The notes under the pieces: generated by a model
The model's input: the letters and a program-made list of their open reading frames with translations, nothing else
The model's database searches: none
Told to the model about the DNA's origin: nothing
Part shown: in pieces, positions 20,495 through 31,089 of the stretch
Layout: the number at the start of each line of letters is the position of its first letter
Position numbering within the stretch: position 1 is the stretch's first letter
Assembly: GCA_963575745.1 (NCBI GenBank)
Contig: CAUYUJ010019093.1
Location: forward strand, 170,354 to 234,353
Length of the DNA stretch: 64,000 nt
From: Prorocentrum cordatum
Taxonomy: Eukaryota; Sar; Dinophyceae; Prorocentrales; Prorocentraceae
Direction: 5' to 3'
Made by a program: the position numbers and the translations under genes

Positions 20495-20726
20495 AGAGCC
20501 CATAATAGAATCGATAAGTTGGATCGGCGATCGAAATGAATCGGATCGGCGGAAATCGGCAGTCGAGTCGGGAAAAGTCGAATCGGCTGAAATCGGCAGG
20601 CTAGTGGGCCTCCGTTGAGAAATAGGAGCCCAAATCGGAACCCAAAATCGAATCGAACCGAAATCGGAAACCGTCGAAGTCCGAATCGAATCGAATCGGA
20701 GGAATCGAAACGAACCCTGCACTAGG
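20495..20726. repeat. TCGGAATCGA dispersed repeat, copy 1
   Basis: About 215 bp, dense in AATCGGA/TCGAATCG words and preceded by GGAGAGCCCA. Copies at 35038-35243 and 57717-57943 share order and orientation, including GAGTCGGGAAAAG and CAGTGAGAAATCGGAACC. In all three the same minus-strand frame is open. Confidence 0.78.
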
Positions 20727-20796
20727 GAGAGCTTCGTCCCGCGTCAAGTTGCATGACGTGGCCCACTGTGTAACAGCGCCAGGCAGGCAGGGCACC

Positions 20797-20819
20797 ACAC
20801 ACACACACACACACACACA
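20797..20819. repeat. (CA)n microsatellite
   Basis: Pure CA dinucleotides. Confidence 0.9.
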
Positions 20820-21780
20820 AATGCTGCCGCGGCCACAGTGCACTTTCTGCGCGTGCACTCCAGAAGCTGCTGCTGGTGTGCGTTTTCTTATTCGGCGTTT
20901 CGACATTGGGCGGAACGGGGGGAGGGGGGGGTCTGGCTCCAGATCTCTGCTTCATGCGACTGTTTGCAGTGGTGCGTCCTATGGAGGGGGACTCCACCTG
21001 CTCGAAACATGCGCCAAAAACAACCAAGATCTACTCCAGGGGGGGAGGGGTAGTGCGAGGGCCCGCGCCGATTGGCAAAACAAGGAATAAGAAAACGATC
21101 ACCAGCCACTCGGCCACGGGGTCGGCATTGTAGGCCAGCTCAAGACATGCAATTTCGAGGGGGTCGTCGCGGAGAGCAGCCTGGGGTGTGATCAGGCAGT
21201 GCAGAAAGAAGCTGGCTGGGAGGTCGAAGGTGTTTCAGCAAACGCGTTCAGAATCTCAGGACCAGGAATGAGAGGATCCGAGGGTTCAAAAGCTCGGAAA
21301 AAATACATGTTTCGGACTGCTCGTGCGCGGGGGCCTTCCCTCGTCCACGCATGGATGCAAGGCCAACGGCACGTCGATGACGAGTCTGGGACAACGTCGG
21401 TGGAGTTTCTGAAGCCGAAGACGGGTCCTGCGCACGCATTGCGCACACGTTGCCATCCTCGCTCGGGGCCAGGCCGCTCGACTCGGTGGGGCAGAGCACC
21501 GCTTGATGAGCCAGCGACCCACCGGGAAAGCGCGTTTGGGGAGAAGGAACTACGCATGCTGCGTGCGCCAGGGGGGGGGGTCGCTCACTAGCTCGGCCAG
21601 CGGCTCCACACGTCGCGTGTCCCCCTCGTTCACGCCACCGCGCTGGGTGTGCGAGGACAGGCGTATGGGATGGAAGGGGCCAGGAGAAGGAAGGAAATGA
21701 GGAGCAGGAGGGGGGTGAGGGAGACGAGAGAAAGCAGAAGAGGAAGGGGACGGGACGAGTAATAAGGAGGGAGGGACTCG
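20820..21780. other. Intron sequence, unassigned
   Basis: Unique mixed sequence between the TCGGAATCGA repeat and phosphatase exon 3. A purine-rich stretch lies at 21660-21780. No exon or element recognised. Confidence 0.4.
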
Positions 21781-21781
21781 C

Positions 21782-21875
21782 CTGATCCCAGCCGGCCGTG
21801 AAGTGGAAACCGCCGTAGTCGTGGTTCCCAAGGACTCCCAGCCACTGCTTGTCATCCAGCCCGGGGCCGGTATAC
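21782..21875 (-). CDS. Metallophosphoesterase exon 3 (GNHD metal motif)
   Basis: After completing the split Arg codon, the exon reads [20 protein letters not shown], then [15 protein letters not shown] is metal motif III (the Asn is a metal ligand; His-Asp is part of the catalytic centre). The acceptor is CACGAG|G and the donor is GC (CAG|GCGAGT from 21781). The next exon begins VISYTW, giving the WDQ.ISYTW junction typical of this family. The exon sits between a dinucleotide-rich TA/CA tract (21930-21995) and about 3.4 kb of intron. Confidence 0.9.
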
Positions 21876-21929
21876 CTCGTGCAGTCCGTCTGCTGTGCCT
21901 ACTCCTCCTCCTCCTGCTTCTCCATTCCT

Positions 21930-21995
21930 TTTCCTTTTCCTTATACATATATATATACACATATACATATACATATATACATCTATATACATGCA
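21930..21995. repeat. TA/CA-rich dinucleotide tract
   Basis: ATATATACACATATACATATA-type sequence upstream (minus strand) of exon 3. Confidence 0.85.
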
Positions 21996-22084
21996 ATCCT
22001 CCCTGTCGCACCTTCAGGCCGGTGAAAAGGGCGGGCCGGGCGTTTCGCCTGCGGCTTCCTCACAAGTTATGGTCGTGAAGCTTG

Positions 22085-22335
22085 AAATTTGCAAGAGCTT
22101 CACGGATGGAGGGCGCCGCTTTCAAAACGTGACTCTCGTCTTCGCGCCGCGAACACTCGTCTCAAAAAATGTCAAGATCTTCACGGATGGAGGGCGGCCG
22201 CTTTCAAAATGTGACGCTCGTCTTCGCGCCGCGAATACTCGTCTCAAAAAAATACAAGACCTTCACGGATGGAGGACGGCTCCTTTTCAAAATGTGGCTC
22301 TCGCCTTAGCGCCGCGCACACCCGTCCTAAATCCC
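22085..22335 (+). repeat. 82-bp tandem repeat, three copies
   Basis: CTTCACGGATGGA starts at 22098, 22179 and 22261; each unit continues with TTTCAAAA.GTG, CTCTCGTCTTCGCGCCGCG. A lone fourth copy lies at 23325-23415. Confidence 0.8.
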
Positions 22336-22565
22336 ACCAGCCCTTTGGGCGTGAGTGGTTTAGCGAGCTCTCTCTGTTTTCAACCCCCTTCTTCCCCTTC
22401 GGGGAGGGGTTTACCCCTCCCCCTACCCCCTCCCCCTGGACCTGGAGGGGGCCTTTTCGCGGGTGGTTGGAGGGGTCTTTTTCGACTCCTGGGAGGGCTA
22501 AAAAACGACACCCCTCACGAGGATTCTGGCCCCGACGGGGGGACTGACGGAAATGCTCGCCCCAT
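22336..22565. other. Unassigned spacer
   Basis: C- and G-rich sequence with short direct repeats; no element recognised. Confidence 0.4.
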
Positions 22566-22742
22566 CTTTGAAGCCAAAATCACTGATTTTACCACGGTTT
22601 TGGCCCCATTTTGGCCTTCTGAGGGGGCAGCGCTATTTAAAGCTCCCCTCTTCTTTCAAGCCAAAATCATTGATTTTACTAAGGTGTTGGCCCCATTTTG
22701 GCCTTCTGAAGGGGGCAGCGCTAATTAAACCTCCCCTCTTCT
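22566..22742 (+). repeat. 89-bp tandem duplication
   Basis: Two copies from 22572 and 22661: CCAAAATCA.TGATTTTAC, GGCCCCATTTTGGCC, GGGGGCAGCGCTA.TTAAA. The CCATTTTGGC word resembles part of DinoSL but the rest does not match. Confidence 0.82.
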
Positions 22743-22754
22743 TTGATCGATTTC

Positions 22755-22905
22755 CTCCAAGATGGCCCCAAGAAGCGCCCAGGAGGCACCAAGAGGCCCC
22801 AAGATGGCCCCAAGAGGCCCCCAGGAGGCCCCCCAAGAGGATCCCAAACGGCCCAAAGAGGCCCCCCCGAGGCACCCAAGACGCCGAAAAGCCCATCAGG
22901 ACGAC
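22755..22905. repeat. CCCAAGA(T/C)GGCC satellite, small block
   Basis: Same degenerate word family as 15.1-16.5 kb, here about 150 bp. Confidence 0.7.
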
Positions 22906-22947
22906 CCTCTACTCGCCTGGGCGTCGTTTCTGGACGGGCAGGAGGAG

Positions 22948-23140
22948 GGGCCCGAACGACTCACACCAGGACGAGGGGCCCGAACAACTCACACCACGAG
23001 AAGCCCGAACGACTCACACCAGGACGAAGAGCCCGAACGACTCACACCACGAAGAGCCCGAACGACTCACACCAGGAAGAAGGGCCCGAACGACTCACAC
23101 CAGGACGAGAAGCCCGAACGACTCAAACCACGAGGAGCGC
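22948..23140 (+). repeat. 28-bp minisatellite
   Basis: About seven units of GCCCGAACGACTCACACCA followed by GGACGA or CGA variants, alternating AGGACGA and CGAAGA forms. Confidence 0.85.
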
Positions 23141-23439
23141 TTTCTCTCCCTCCTCCTCCGCCTCGTCCTTCTCCCGCTCCCACCACAAGGAGGATGTACA
23201 AGGAGGCGGGAGGAAGGAGGAACAGGGGAGAGATGCGGGGGCAGGCGGAAACACGCCTGAAAAACACGACTGTCGGCATGCTTCGCTAGAGTTGCTGTTT
23301 TGAGATGGGCTGGTGGGGATACGCGAAGCGTGAAGAATTTGGCAAGAGCTTCATGGATAAAGGGTAGTTCCTTTCCCACATGTAACTCTCGCCATAGCGC
23401 CGCGCCAATGTGTTTTGTAAGAACAGAAATTCCAAAGAA

Positions 23440-23640
23440 TTCCACTGTTAACGTCCCAGGAATGGTGTTCGCACGATGTCGGGACGTCAGGGCGCAACAG
23501 TCACGTGGGCTCGCGGTGTCGAAGTCCCATGAATGGTGTTCAGGCACGATTCAGGATCTTCAAGACGCCACTGTATCTGTGATTCGCGGCGTTGGCGTCC
23601 CAGGAATGGCGTTCTGCTACAATTTCAGATTTTTACGGGG
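23440..23640 (+). repeat. 72-bp degenerate tandem repeat, three copies
   Basis: GTCCCAGGAATGGTGTTC at 23453, 23524 (one change) and 23597, with loosely related spacers. Confidence 0.65.
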
Positions 23641-23754
23641 TTGTCGCCCAACGGGGCATTTCCATCAGTGAGAGGAAGAGGAAGCTTCGAAGGAGGGTTC
23701 ATTGCAATGTCATACATCAGTCTTGGGATTACACTGCCCTTCCCCCTCTTCCCC

Positions 23755-23860
23755 GTCCTCCTCCTCCTCCTCCGCCTCCTCCTCCTCTCCTCCTCCTCCT
23801 CCTCTCCTCTCCTCCTCCTCCTCCTCCTCCTCCTCCTCCTCCTCCTCCTCCTCATCCCCC
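23755..23860. repeat. (CTC)n microsatellite
   Basis: Mostly pure CTC triplets with a few ATC and CTCT breaks. Confidence 0.88.
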
Positions 23861-24690
23861 TCCATCCCCCTCATCCTCCCCCTTCCTCCTCTCCTGTCCT
23901 GCGTGTTCCGATGTTGTTGTTTCATGTTGTTTTGTCATTTTTTAACGAGCTGTGAAAGCGAGCAGTGGAGCACGTGCGCCTCTTCGCCCGCAGCGTCAGT
24001 TAGAGTGCACGCGAAGGCGTGCAGGCCAGAAAGCGGAGCAGAGCCTCCCCGAGCGCGGCGGCGACCGGCGCGCGGAGAATGGGCAAAGGGATGCGATGGC
24101 TGACGCGAAACACACCACTGTTGCCCCTTCAATTTCCGCTTCCACCACCTGCACGAGGGGGATCAAAAACAGCGAGGGCAGTTTAGGCTGCGCCCCAAAG
24201 GCAGCTGAGTGCAGCTCGAAGAAACCGAACGCGTGAAACATGCGACCTCGGCAAAGCAGCGCCCGTCGACAGGCTCTATGGTTGAACGGTTGAAAGAGCC
24301 GCACTTCCAGACTTCAGCATGGCGACAAGCGAGCACGAGCCCCAACAAGACCGCGACCTCCGACAGATAAAGGGCACCGTGCAAGATGGCCGCACCAAAT
24401 GGGCAATAATGAGAATACAGCAGTGGACGCATGAGATGGCTGGATGGACGGGCCCTTGGGTTGCGCTCGGGCGCGCTTCATGTCATGCCACTTTCGCAAT
24501 CAAGGACCCCGTCCACCCTACCACTTTATAAGCAACCCCGTCCAAGTCGCGCCCCTGGCAGGCTAGCTGGCGGAAGCGTTGCTCCCAGCAAACTCAGCGC
24601 CAGCACGTGTGATGTGGTACTGGTGACGATGTTGATGACATTACGGGCGGTAAATATGAAGATTGTGATGCGCATGGGGTGATTGCATGA
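23861..24690. other. Intron sequence, unassigned
   Basis: Unique mixed sequence; open frames on both strands have no recognised domain. Confidence 0.4.
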
Positions 24691-24810
24691 TGGTTTACTG
24701 TGAAGATATGAGAATGCATGGATGCGGATGATGATGCTGATGATGATGATGTTGATGGCGATGGTGATGGTAAATGTGATGATGGTGATGATAGTGAACG
24801 CGTGAGCGCG
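24691..24810. repeat. (GAT)n-rich tract
   Basis: GATGATGATG runs with GGTGATGG variants. Confidence 0.8.
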
Positions 24811-25500
24811 AGCATGCACGAGCGCGTGCGAGAGCGCTGAGGAAAGGGGGGGGGGGGAGATCATGCACGGGGGATCGGGGGGGGGAAACCAAAAAAAACG
24901 TTGAACATGGGGAACGAGAACCCCACGTAGGACGCAGGGAAGAAGTTGCAGCCCAGGGGAAACCGCGCGAAGGGAAACGTCCGAAGGGAAATTCCGCATC
25001 ATCTTTGGAAGCGTTGTTCGTTTCGTTGAACTTTTCCAAGGGTGGTCACAGAGCGCCTGCCGCCCGCACTTATGTTTATCTGGTTGTGACGGCGTTTCCC
25101 ATGACTTGGGCTTTCCAGCGCCATACTCCACCTACCCCTCCCCCTCCCCCCCCCCTCCTCCTCCTCATCCTCCTCATCGCGCCCCCTCTCTCTCCAACTC
25201 CTCATTATTTTCCCTCCTCTTCCTCCTCCTTTTCCCCCTGACCCCCTCACTGTCACTCCGCGCGAGGAGGGAAAGGAGGGAAGTGGCGATGACGATGGCC
25301 GTGATTGTTTTCCCGCGACAGGCCTTCCGCAATCTGCGCGGGCCTGAGCGCACCGGATGGGCGGCGCCAGTGCCCCTTCAGCCTCCCGAAACACCCCAGC
25401 ACTTGCCACTGACGCTCGCCCACGCGGGCACGAGGCAGGAAAGCGAGCGCAACGCCGCCGCGCTGCTGCGGCGGCGCGCAGCGCGCAGCTGGACGCCAAT
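24811..25500. other. Intron sequence, unassigned
   Basis: Contains G-runs at 24847-24885 and a pyrimidine-rich part at 25125-25240. No gene recognised. Confidence 0.4.
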
Positions 25501-25821
25501 AAGCGCCGCGCAACTCAATGCAAATCGCCGGCGGGTTTGCCAAGTCAGCCGAAACAAATAAAGACGGAGAGGCGGGCGGGCTCAGAACGACCCCGGCAAC
25601 GCCGATAAAGCGAGGGAAGCGGTAATTCCCTTCTTTTCACACACGGGCAGGAGGAGCGCCGCGCTACGTCGGCGGCCCCAGGGCCTTCAACCTCGGTTCT
25701 GAGCCCCGCGGACGCGACGCCCTCAGCCTCCGCGACGCCCTCAGCCTCCGGAGCTGAGGGCGCCCTTGCCCTCGCCGACGACGCACGTGTTGCACTCTTC
25801 GAAAGCATCGCAGGTCTTACT
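25500..25821. other. Flank downstream of retrocopy 1
   Basis: Contains a doubled word (GACGCCCTCAGCCTCCG near 25718 and 25734). It may be the 3' untranslated part of the retrocopy; no poly(A) relic was recognised. Confidence 0.35.
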
Positions 25822-26643
25822 CTAACCCGCGCCCTTCATTTTCGACACGGCTTGGTTAGTGTTGGTTTCCGTCGGGGCCTGCGCCTTCGCGAAGTGCCCC
25901 ACGTTGACGGACCAGTCGAACTCGGTAGACTCGCGCACGCAGGAAGAGTCCGCCACGCACGTGGAGACCACTGCCTTCTTAGCCTTGTCGGCCTGCACCT
26001 CCTTCATGAACTTCGAGGGTGGCTCGAACTCCGCTTTCTGGCCATGTCGTCAGCTCCTCGACCTGCTCGGACTTGGAGCCGTTCTTGGCGGCCACCTGGC
26101 GGAAACGAGTTTCTCTGGGAGCACCGCGTCCTTGCCGACGAACTCGAACTGGCGCATCTCGACCTTGTTATCGAAGTGGCGGTTGATGCCGACGATGGCC
26201 GTGTCCTGCGCCACGGGCGCGACGCCACCGCCCCCTTCTGCTGCCGCTTGGACTCCTTCTCGCACTGGGGCAGCGCCTCCGCGCCCACCCCGAAAAGACC
26301 ATGCTCCGCGACGTTCCGGAACGCCGTCGCCCCGTCGTCGATCTCCATCGGCCCGTCACGGACCGCCGCCTCGACCTTCACTCGCAGGACGGGTTTGATG
26401 AGCTCGACCAGAGCCTGGATCACGTGATCAACCTCCTTGTCCCTTGTCCTCGACCTTCAAGTTGCCGCCGCCAGCCTGGGCCGCTCGCCAGAGGGCCACC
26501 ATTGGGGCCGCCACCCATTGCCGAGAACCGCCAGCGCGCACAACAGCACCGAGGAGAGCCTTCGCGATCGCGTCGGCCATGATCGTCGCCAGTTCGAACC
26601 AGGGGCTGGGCGAGCAGGCTGCTTGAGCCAAAATGGCTATGGA
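25822..26643 (-). pseudogene. Retroposed gene copy carrying a spliced-leader relic
   Basis: Reading the minus strand, a DinoSL relic (26622-26643) is followed by a 41-nt leader and ATG at 26580. The protein starts MADAIAKALLGAVVRAGGSR, then VIQALVELIKPVLRVKVEAA, FRNVAEHGLFGVGAEALPQC, TAIVGINRHFDNKVEMRQFE and STCVADSSCVRESTEFDW, ending at TAG 25822-25824. No introns interrupt it, but at least four frameshifts do (near 26432, 26216, 26095 and 26045). Beyond the stop the frame continues Cys-rich for about 25 codons. I do not recognise the family. Inference: a trans-spliced mRNA was reverse-transcribed and inserted, then decayed. It sits in intron 2 of the phosphatase gene, same strand. Confidence 0.82.
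26622..26643 (-). other. Dinoflagellate spliced-leader (DinoSL) relic 1
   Basis: Minus strand reads CCATAGCCATTTTGGCTCAA with T before and G after, 21 of 22 positions identical to the known DinoSL (DCCGTAGCC...CAAG); the single change is G to A at position 4. In genomic DNA such a relic marks a retroposed, trans-spliced mRNA. Confidence 0.92.
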
Positions 26644-26984
26644 TAATGAAAATAATGATGATGATGATGATGCGGAATTAAAATTCCCAATAATCCGTGG
26701 TCCAATACACGGAGGAATGAGCCCGGGGAGTAGCAGGTTGTTGTTAGCGCGAGTGTAAATTTGATTCACGGGATCCGCCACCGTGCCCCCTGGCACGTTG
26801 ATGTTGAGGCGTGCTAGAATGCCAAGCGCTGTCTGATAGGGTTTTTGCATTCTCCTAAGAGACCCACCCTCTCTCGGCCGCACCTCCCCGCGAGCACCGC
26901 CTACTCTCCGGGGGGGGGCCCTGGGCGGCCATGGCGCCTCCCTGGGGCTCTCGGTCCAGGAGGGTCCCGAGTCGCCGAACGATC

Positions 26985-27530
26985 GCCCGAAGACGCCCAA
27001 GATGGCCTCAAGATGACGCAAGAGGCTTCCAAGGCGCCCCTGGAGGCCTCCGAGAGGCTCCCCAAGAGTGTCCCCAAAGGCAAAAGTCATTGATGGTCCT
27101 TACGTGTTTGAAGGATTGAGGCGTTCACGCATTTTCGGCTGTCCGACGCTCCAAGACGGCCCAAGAGGCGCCCAAGACCACCCCAAAACTGCCCAAGAGG
27201 CCTCCAAGAGGGCCCCAAGACGGCCTAAGCGCACCCCAAGGCGGCCCAGGAGGCGCCCAAGACGGCCCCAGAGGGCCTCAAAACGGCCCGAAAGCGGCCC
27301 CAAAGAGCGGCCCCAGAGAGAGAACACGAACCGCAATTCAAAGCCTTTCGCCCCAAGGGAACCAGGAGGCCCCAACAGGCGCCTAAGAGGCCCCAAGAGT
27401 CAACAAGCCCCAAGAGGTTCCCAAGAGGCCCCCAAGAGGCCCCAAAACTAGCCCCCAGAGGCTTCAAAACTGCCTCCAGGAGGCCACCGAGAGGCCTCCC
27501 ACGAGATTCCAGCGAACGTCCACTAGACTT
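26985..27530. repeat. CCCAAGACGGCC satellite, second large block
   Basis: Same degenerate words as 15.1-16.5 kb, and the same landmark CTGTCCGACGCTCCAAGACG at about 27140, so it is a diverged higher-order unit of that family. Confidence 0.78.
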
Positions 27531-27579
27531 ATAGACCACAAAGCAGGCACAGAGGCGGGACTTGCCGGAGGCAGCTGGA

Positions 27580-28165
27580 TACTGAGCTACTTTTTCTCCG
27601 TGCGCCCACTACACAGAATGCTAATTCCATGACTCTCCGTGTACCAGACTGACCGCCCCGTCGTAGCCCGTGAACCGGAAACGCGGAAAAATGGGTTCTT
27701 ATTACTCCGTGCACCCCATACACGGAGAGCTGGACTCCTCTTGCTCCGAGTACAGGACAAGCGGCTCCGATCACTGCGCGTGCCCGCGTCCTTTCGTGCA
27801 GAACAGCAGAGCAGGAGGGACCCAAGTACTCCGTGCACCCAAGACGCGGACAAATAGGCTCCTGGAGTGAGAGGCTCCCAGGCCGGGACTCCGTGCAGTG
27901 GATACACGGAACAAGAAAATCCTATGCGAGGCGTCGTAGGCCCCTGGAACACTCGGCTGATGTTATTCCGTGTATGCACTGGACGCACTGGACTACGAAA
28001 CCTCGATCACTCTGTGTACCCGATGTACGGAATACTAGCTCCTAAAACTCCGTATATCCAATACACTGGGTAGCCGGCTCCGATTGCTCCGCTGATCCAA
28101 TGCACAGAAAGCGAGAAGCCTGTTACTCCACGCATTGGCTACACGGAGTACTGCGCCCGAAAGTA
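27580..28165. repeat. Hairpin minisatellite built on CTCCGTG...CACGGA
   Basis: About ten degenerate units of roughly 50-65 bp. Most contain TACTCCGTGCACCC then ATACACGGA, which pair to a short stem, followed by an AGGCTCCTG-like spacer. It lies directly 3' (minus strand) of phosphatase exon 2. Confidence 0.75.
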
Positions 28166-28394
28166 AACAAATCGGTTGTGTATAACATTATGTTTCGTAC
28201 TCCTGAGCACGTCTGCACACGTTTCACCCTTTGTCTACCATCATTCGATACACGGGGCAATGCATGCACATTACTACGTGCGTACCGGCGCCAGCATGCG
28301 CCGCTAGTAGAAGCATCGCGAACACAATCCGCATAATGAATGACAGCATCATCAACATCATCACCACCACCACCATCATACTGGAGAGTACATC

Positions 28395-28510
28395 CGCTCG
28401 AAGATCTGGCCCCACTGGTCGTTATTGTCCTCGTGCTCACTCACGGGCTTCCCGCAGTCGGTGAGGATCCCGCCCCAGTAGAAGTTGTCCCCCACGTTCA
28501 GGACGTAGTC
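28395..28510 (-). CDS. Metallophosphoesterase exon 2 (GDNFY metal motif)
   Basis: Peptide DYVLNVGDNFYWGGI, then a CGK..E.ED loop, ending QWGQIFER. GDNFY is the GDxxY metal-binding motif II of purple acid phosphatases; the Asp bridges the two metals and the Tyr is the residue that gives the purple colour in the family. The acceptor is GGGAG|GAC at 28512/28510, directly after a (GGA)n tract. The donor is GA (GATGTA from 28394), leaving two bases of a split Arg codon that exon 3 completes with G. The exon is flanked upstream by a long TCC array (28520-28900) and downstream by a hairpin minisatellite. Confidence 0.88.
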
Positions 28511-28519
28511 CTCCCTCCT

Positions 28520-28910
28520 CCTCCTCTTGCCTCCTCCTCCTCCTCCTCCTCCTCCTCCTCCTCCTCCTCCTACCTCCTGTCCTCCTCCTCCTCTACCTCC
28601 TCCTCCTCCTCCGCCTCACTCCTCCTTTTCTTTCACCTCCTCATCCTTCCTCCTCCTCCTCCTCCTCCTCCTCCTCCTCTTGTTCCGCCTGCTCCTCCTC
28701 CTCCCCCTCCTCCTCCTCCTCCTCATCCGCCTCTTCCTGGTTCCTGGTTCCTGGTGGCTGCAAGATCCTATGGATGTAGCCTGCCCTCCTCCTGCTCCTC
28801 CTCCTCCTCCTCCTCCTCCCCCTTCCCCTCTCCATCGTGACTCCTCGTTCTCCGCCTCTTCCTCGTCCTCCTCCTCCTCCTCATCATCATCATCCTCCTC
28901 CTCTTCCGTT
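28520..28910. repeat. (TCC)n array
   Basis: Long CTC/TCC triplet runs with interruptions (near 28735-28790), immediately upstream of exon 2; on the minus strand this is a GGA tract running into the exon 2 acceptor. Confidence 0.88.
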
Positions 28911-29944
28911 TCCTTCGCAACCGCCGTCACCTCTTCCCACAGGACCACGTTGTCATCCTCGCTGTTGCTCCTTACGAAATGTTTCGCCCGCCTGTTGCTC
29001 TCTCTTTCTAAAACCTCAACTTATGCCCCCACACCCGCTTCTTGTAGTCCTCCAGTTCCACATCACCCTCCTAGATCTCCTGAAACCTGGTGGAATACTA
29101 AAGAAAACCCAGAACCGCTTCAACCTCCACACGTCCCCCTTGTCACTCATTGATATGAACGATCCTGCTCAGCCTGCTGACCAGGCTCCTCCTCTTTGTC
29201 CTCCTCCTCCTCCTCCTCCTCCTCCTCCTCCGAGTATTCTCATCGCGAATCGCTTCTTCATGACCCAGGAGGGTCCGAAAACGGCTTCTGGGGCCAAGGT
29301 TTAGCGGGAAACGATCGTCGTGATTGCTCGCAACGCCGTCTCAGAATCGCAACTCCATCATCCCCGTAGGCGCGCGTTGACCCAGACTTCGAGCCAGATG
29401 CAGCCGTGCTGAAGAGGACCAAGAAGGCGGCCGAAGAAGTAGCAGAACGTCATAATGCCCGGGGGGGAGACGGATGCTTTCTGGGAAGAAATCCTGAAGT
29501 CGTTCCGGGAGTTTCTGGAACGGGGGGGAGCAGGAGGAGTAGAAGCAGGCTTTACATGGATAAGTGAGTCCAGGGGTTCTTGCGTGTTCCAGAGGGTCCT
29601 GAGGGATCATCGGGTCGAGGAGGAGGTGGAGGAAGAGGAACAGAAGCATGTTCGGCATCAACTACCAAGGACCCGTTAGTAGGAGGCGAAGAACGTGATG
29701 AAGAAGGCCAGCTATAGCGTCAACTCGAATAGGAGCAAAAATGCAGTGAGACACTCAATCAGAAATGACCCCCCTGCCCACGACGACGGAGTCCGAAGAC
29801 ACGATCGTAGATGTCAGCTGCTCCACGCACACAATGTGCCTGGAAGCCATATTGAGCCATTACGAGACGCCACATACAACACACACCGCACGAGCACGCT
29901 CCAGACCCACCAAAAAAAAACATGGCAAAGGACTCAATCATACT
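28911..29944. other. Intron sequence, unassigned, with a TCC run
   Basis: A (CTC)n run lies at 29193-29231. A plus-strand frame at 29455-29679 (DAFWEEILKSFREFLERGG) is protein-like but unassigned. Confidence 0.35.
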
Positions 29945-31040
29945 CAGTGGTGAATACAATCATTGTGAGTATCGCCTACGGCACCATGCGAACCCTGGCA
30001 TTTGAGGCGCAGCTGGAGCTCCATATGAGGCCACGAAACGCGTGAGGGATGTGCCGAAATGAAGCGCCGACGCCGTGCGCGAACCATGGCAGTTGGGCCT
30101 TCGCCAGAGCTCCCTGTGGCCTATGGGGCCACGAAATGTGTGAGGAGTGTGCCGACATGAAACACCTACGCCATGCGAGCCCTGGCATTTGGGGCCTCAG
30201 CTGAAGTCCCGATACGAGGCCACGGTAAATATGAAGGGCGTGCCATAATGACTCACCGACGCCAAGCGGATCCCGGCAGTTGGGCCTTAGCTGGAGCTCC
30301 CCATGGGGACACACCGAAGCAATGAAACACTGGCATATGGGCCGTAGCTGAAGCCCTCTACTGGGCCACGAGACGTGAGAGCGGTGTGCCGGCATGAAGC
30401 ACCGACGCCATGCGGCCCCTGGCCTGTGGGCCGCAGCTGGAGCACTGTATGGGGCCATAAAACGCGTGATGGATGTGCCAGAAGGAAGCACCGACGCCAT
30501 GCGGACCCTGGCCTGTGGGGTCAGAACTGGAGCTCCCCGTGGGGCCGCGAAGCGTGTCAGGGGCTTGCTGGCACGAGGCACCGACGCCGTGCGGACCCTG
30601 GCAGCTGGGCATCCGCATAAGCTGCCGAGGGGGCCACGAAGCGAGTGGGGGGGGGCGGATAGGCGGGCGCCGACGCCGCGCGAACTCCACGGCTGGAGCT
30701 CTCTTCGGGGGCGGCCAAGAGGGGGGTGTCCAAGAGGGGAGGGGTACAAATCATGGCCGGCGGCATGTGCGCGGCCCATGGGGGGGCCAGGGACGCAATG
30801 AAATAAGAAGAGGCGCCATGAAATCTGAGGAAAAATCATGGCCCACGCCATGAAATCCATCCCCCCCTAGTCATCACCCCCCTCTCTGCCGCCCCCGATC
30901 TCTCTGTGGGGCCACAAAGCGTGTGAGGGGCGTGCCGAACTGAGGCACCGACGCCATGCGGACCCTCGACTCTGGGCCTTCGCTGGAGGCCCATACCGGC
31001 CATGACACGCGAGGGGTGCGCGGACATGCGAGGGAGCGCG
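29945..31040 (+). repeat. Composite 90-bp tandem-repeat element, block A
   Basis: Starts with GGTGAATACAATCATTGTGAGTATC-like ends (compare 33570 and 60075), followed by about ten units of roughly 90-100 bp: GCACCGACGCCATGCGGACC, TTGGGCCTTAGCTGGAGCTC, TGGGGCCACGAAACGTGTGA, GGGTGTGCCGA. A family 2 element (30705-30898) is inserted into one unit. Confidence 0.82.
30705..30898. mobile_element. Foldback family 2, copy A
   Basis: 194 bp. Left end TCGGGGGCGGCCAAGAGGGG, right end inverted TCGGGGGCGGCAGAGAGGGG. It is inserted in a 90-bp repeat unit at GGAGCTCTCT|GTGGGGCC, with TCTCT repeated on both sides, so the empty site can be read from neighbouring units. A second copy lies at 35828-36024. Confidence 0.85.
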
Positions 31041-31089
31041 TTCCACGGGCGCTAGCCCGGGGAGCCTTCGGCGGCGCGCTTGACAGGGG

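Noticed and set aside
22605-22720. Spliced-leader relics at two CCCCATTTTGGCC words
   Set aside because: Only about 10 bases match DinoSL and the flanking bases do not; both belong to an 89-bp tandem duplication.
29455-29679. A 74-codon plus-strand gene
   Set aside because: Short, no domain, and bordered by low-complexity sequence; the frame may be chance in GC-rich DNA.
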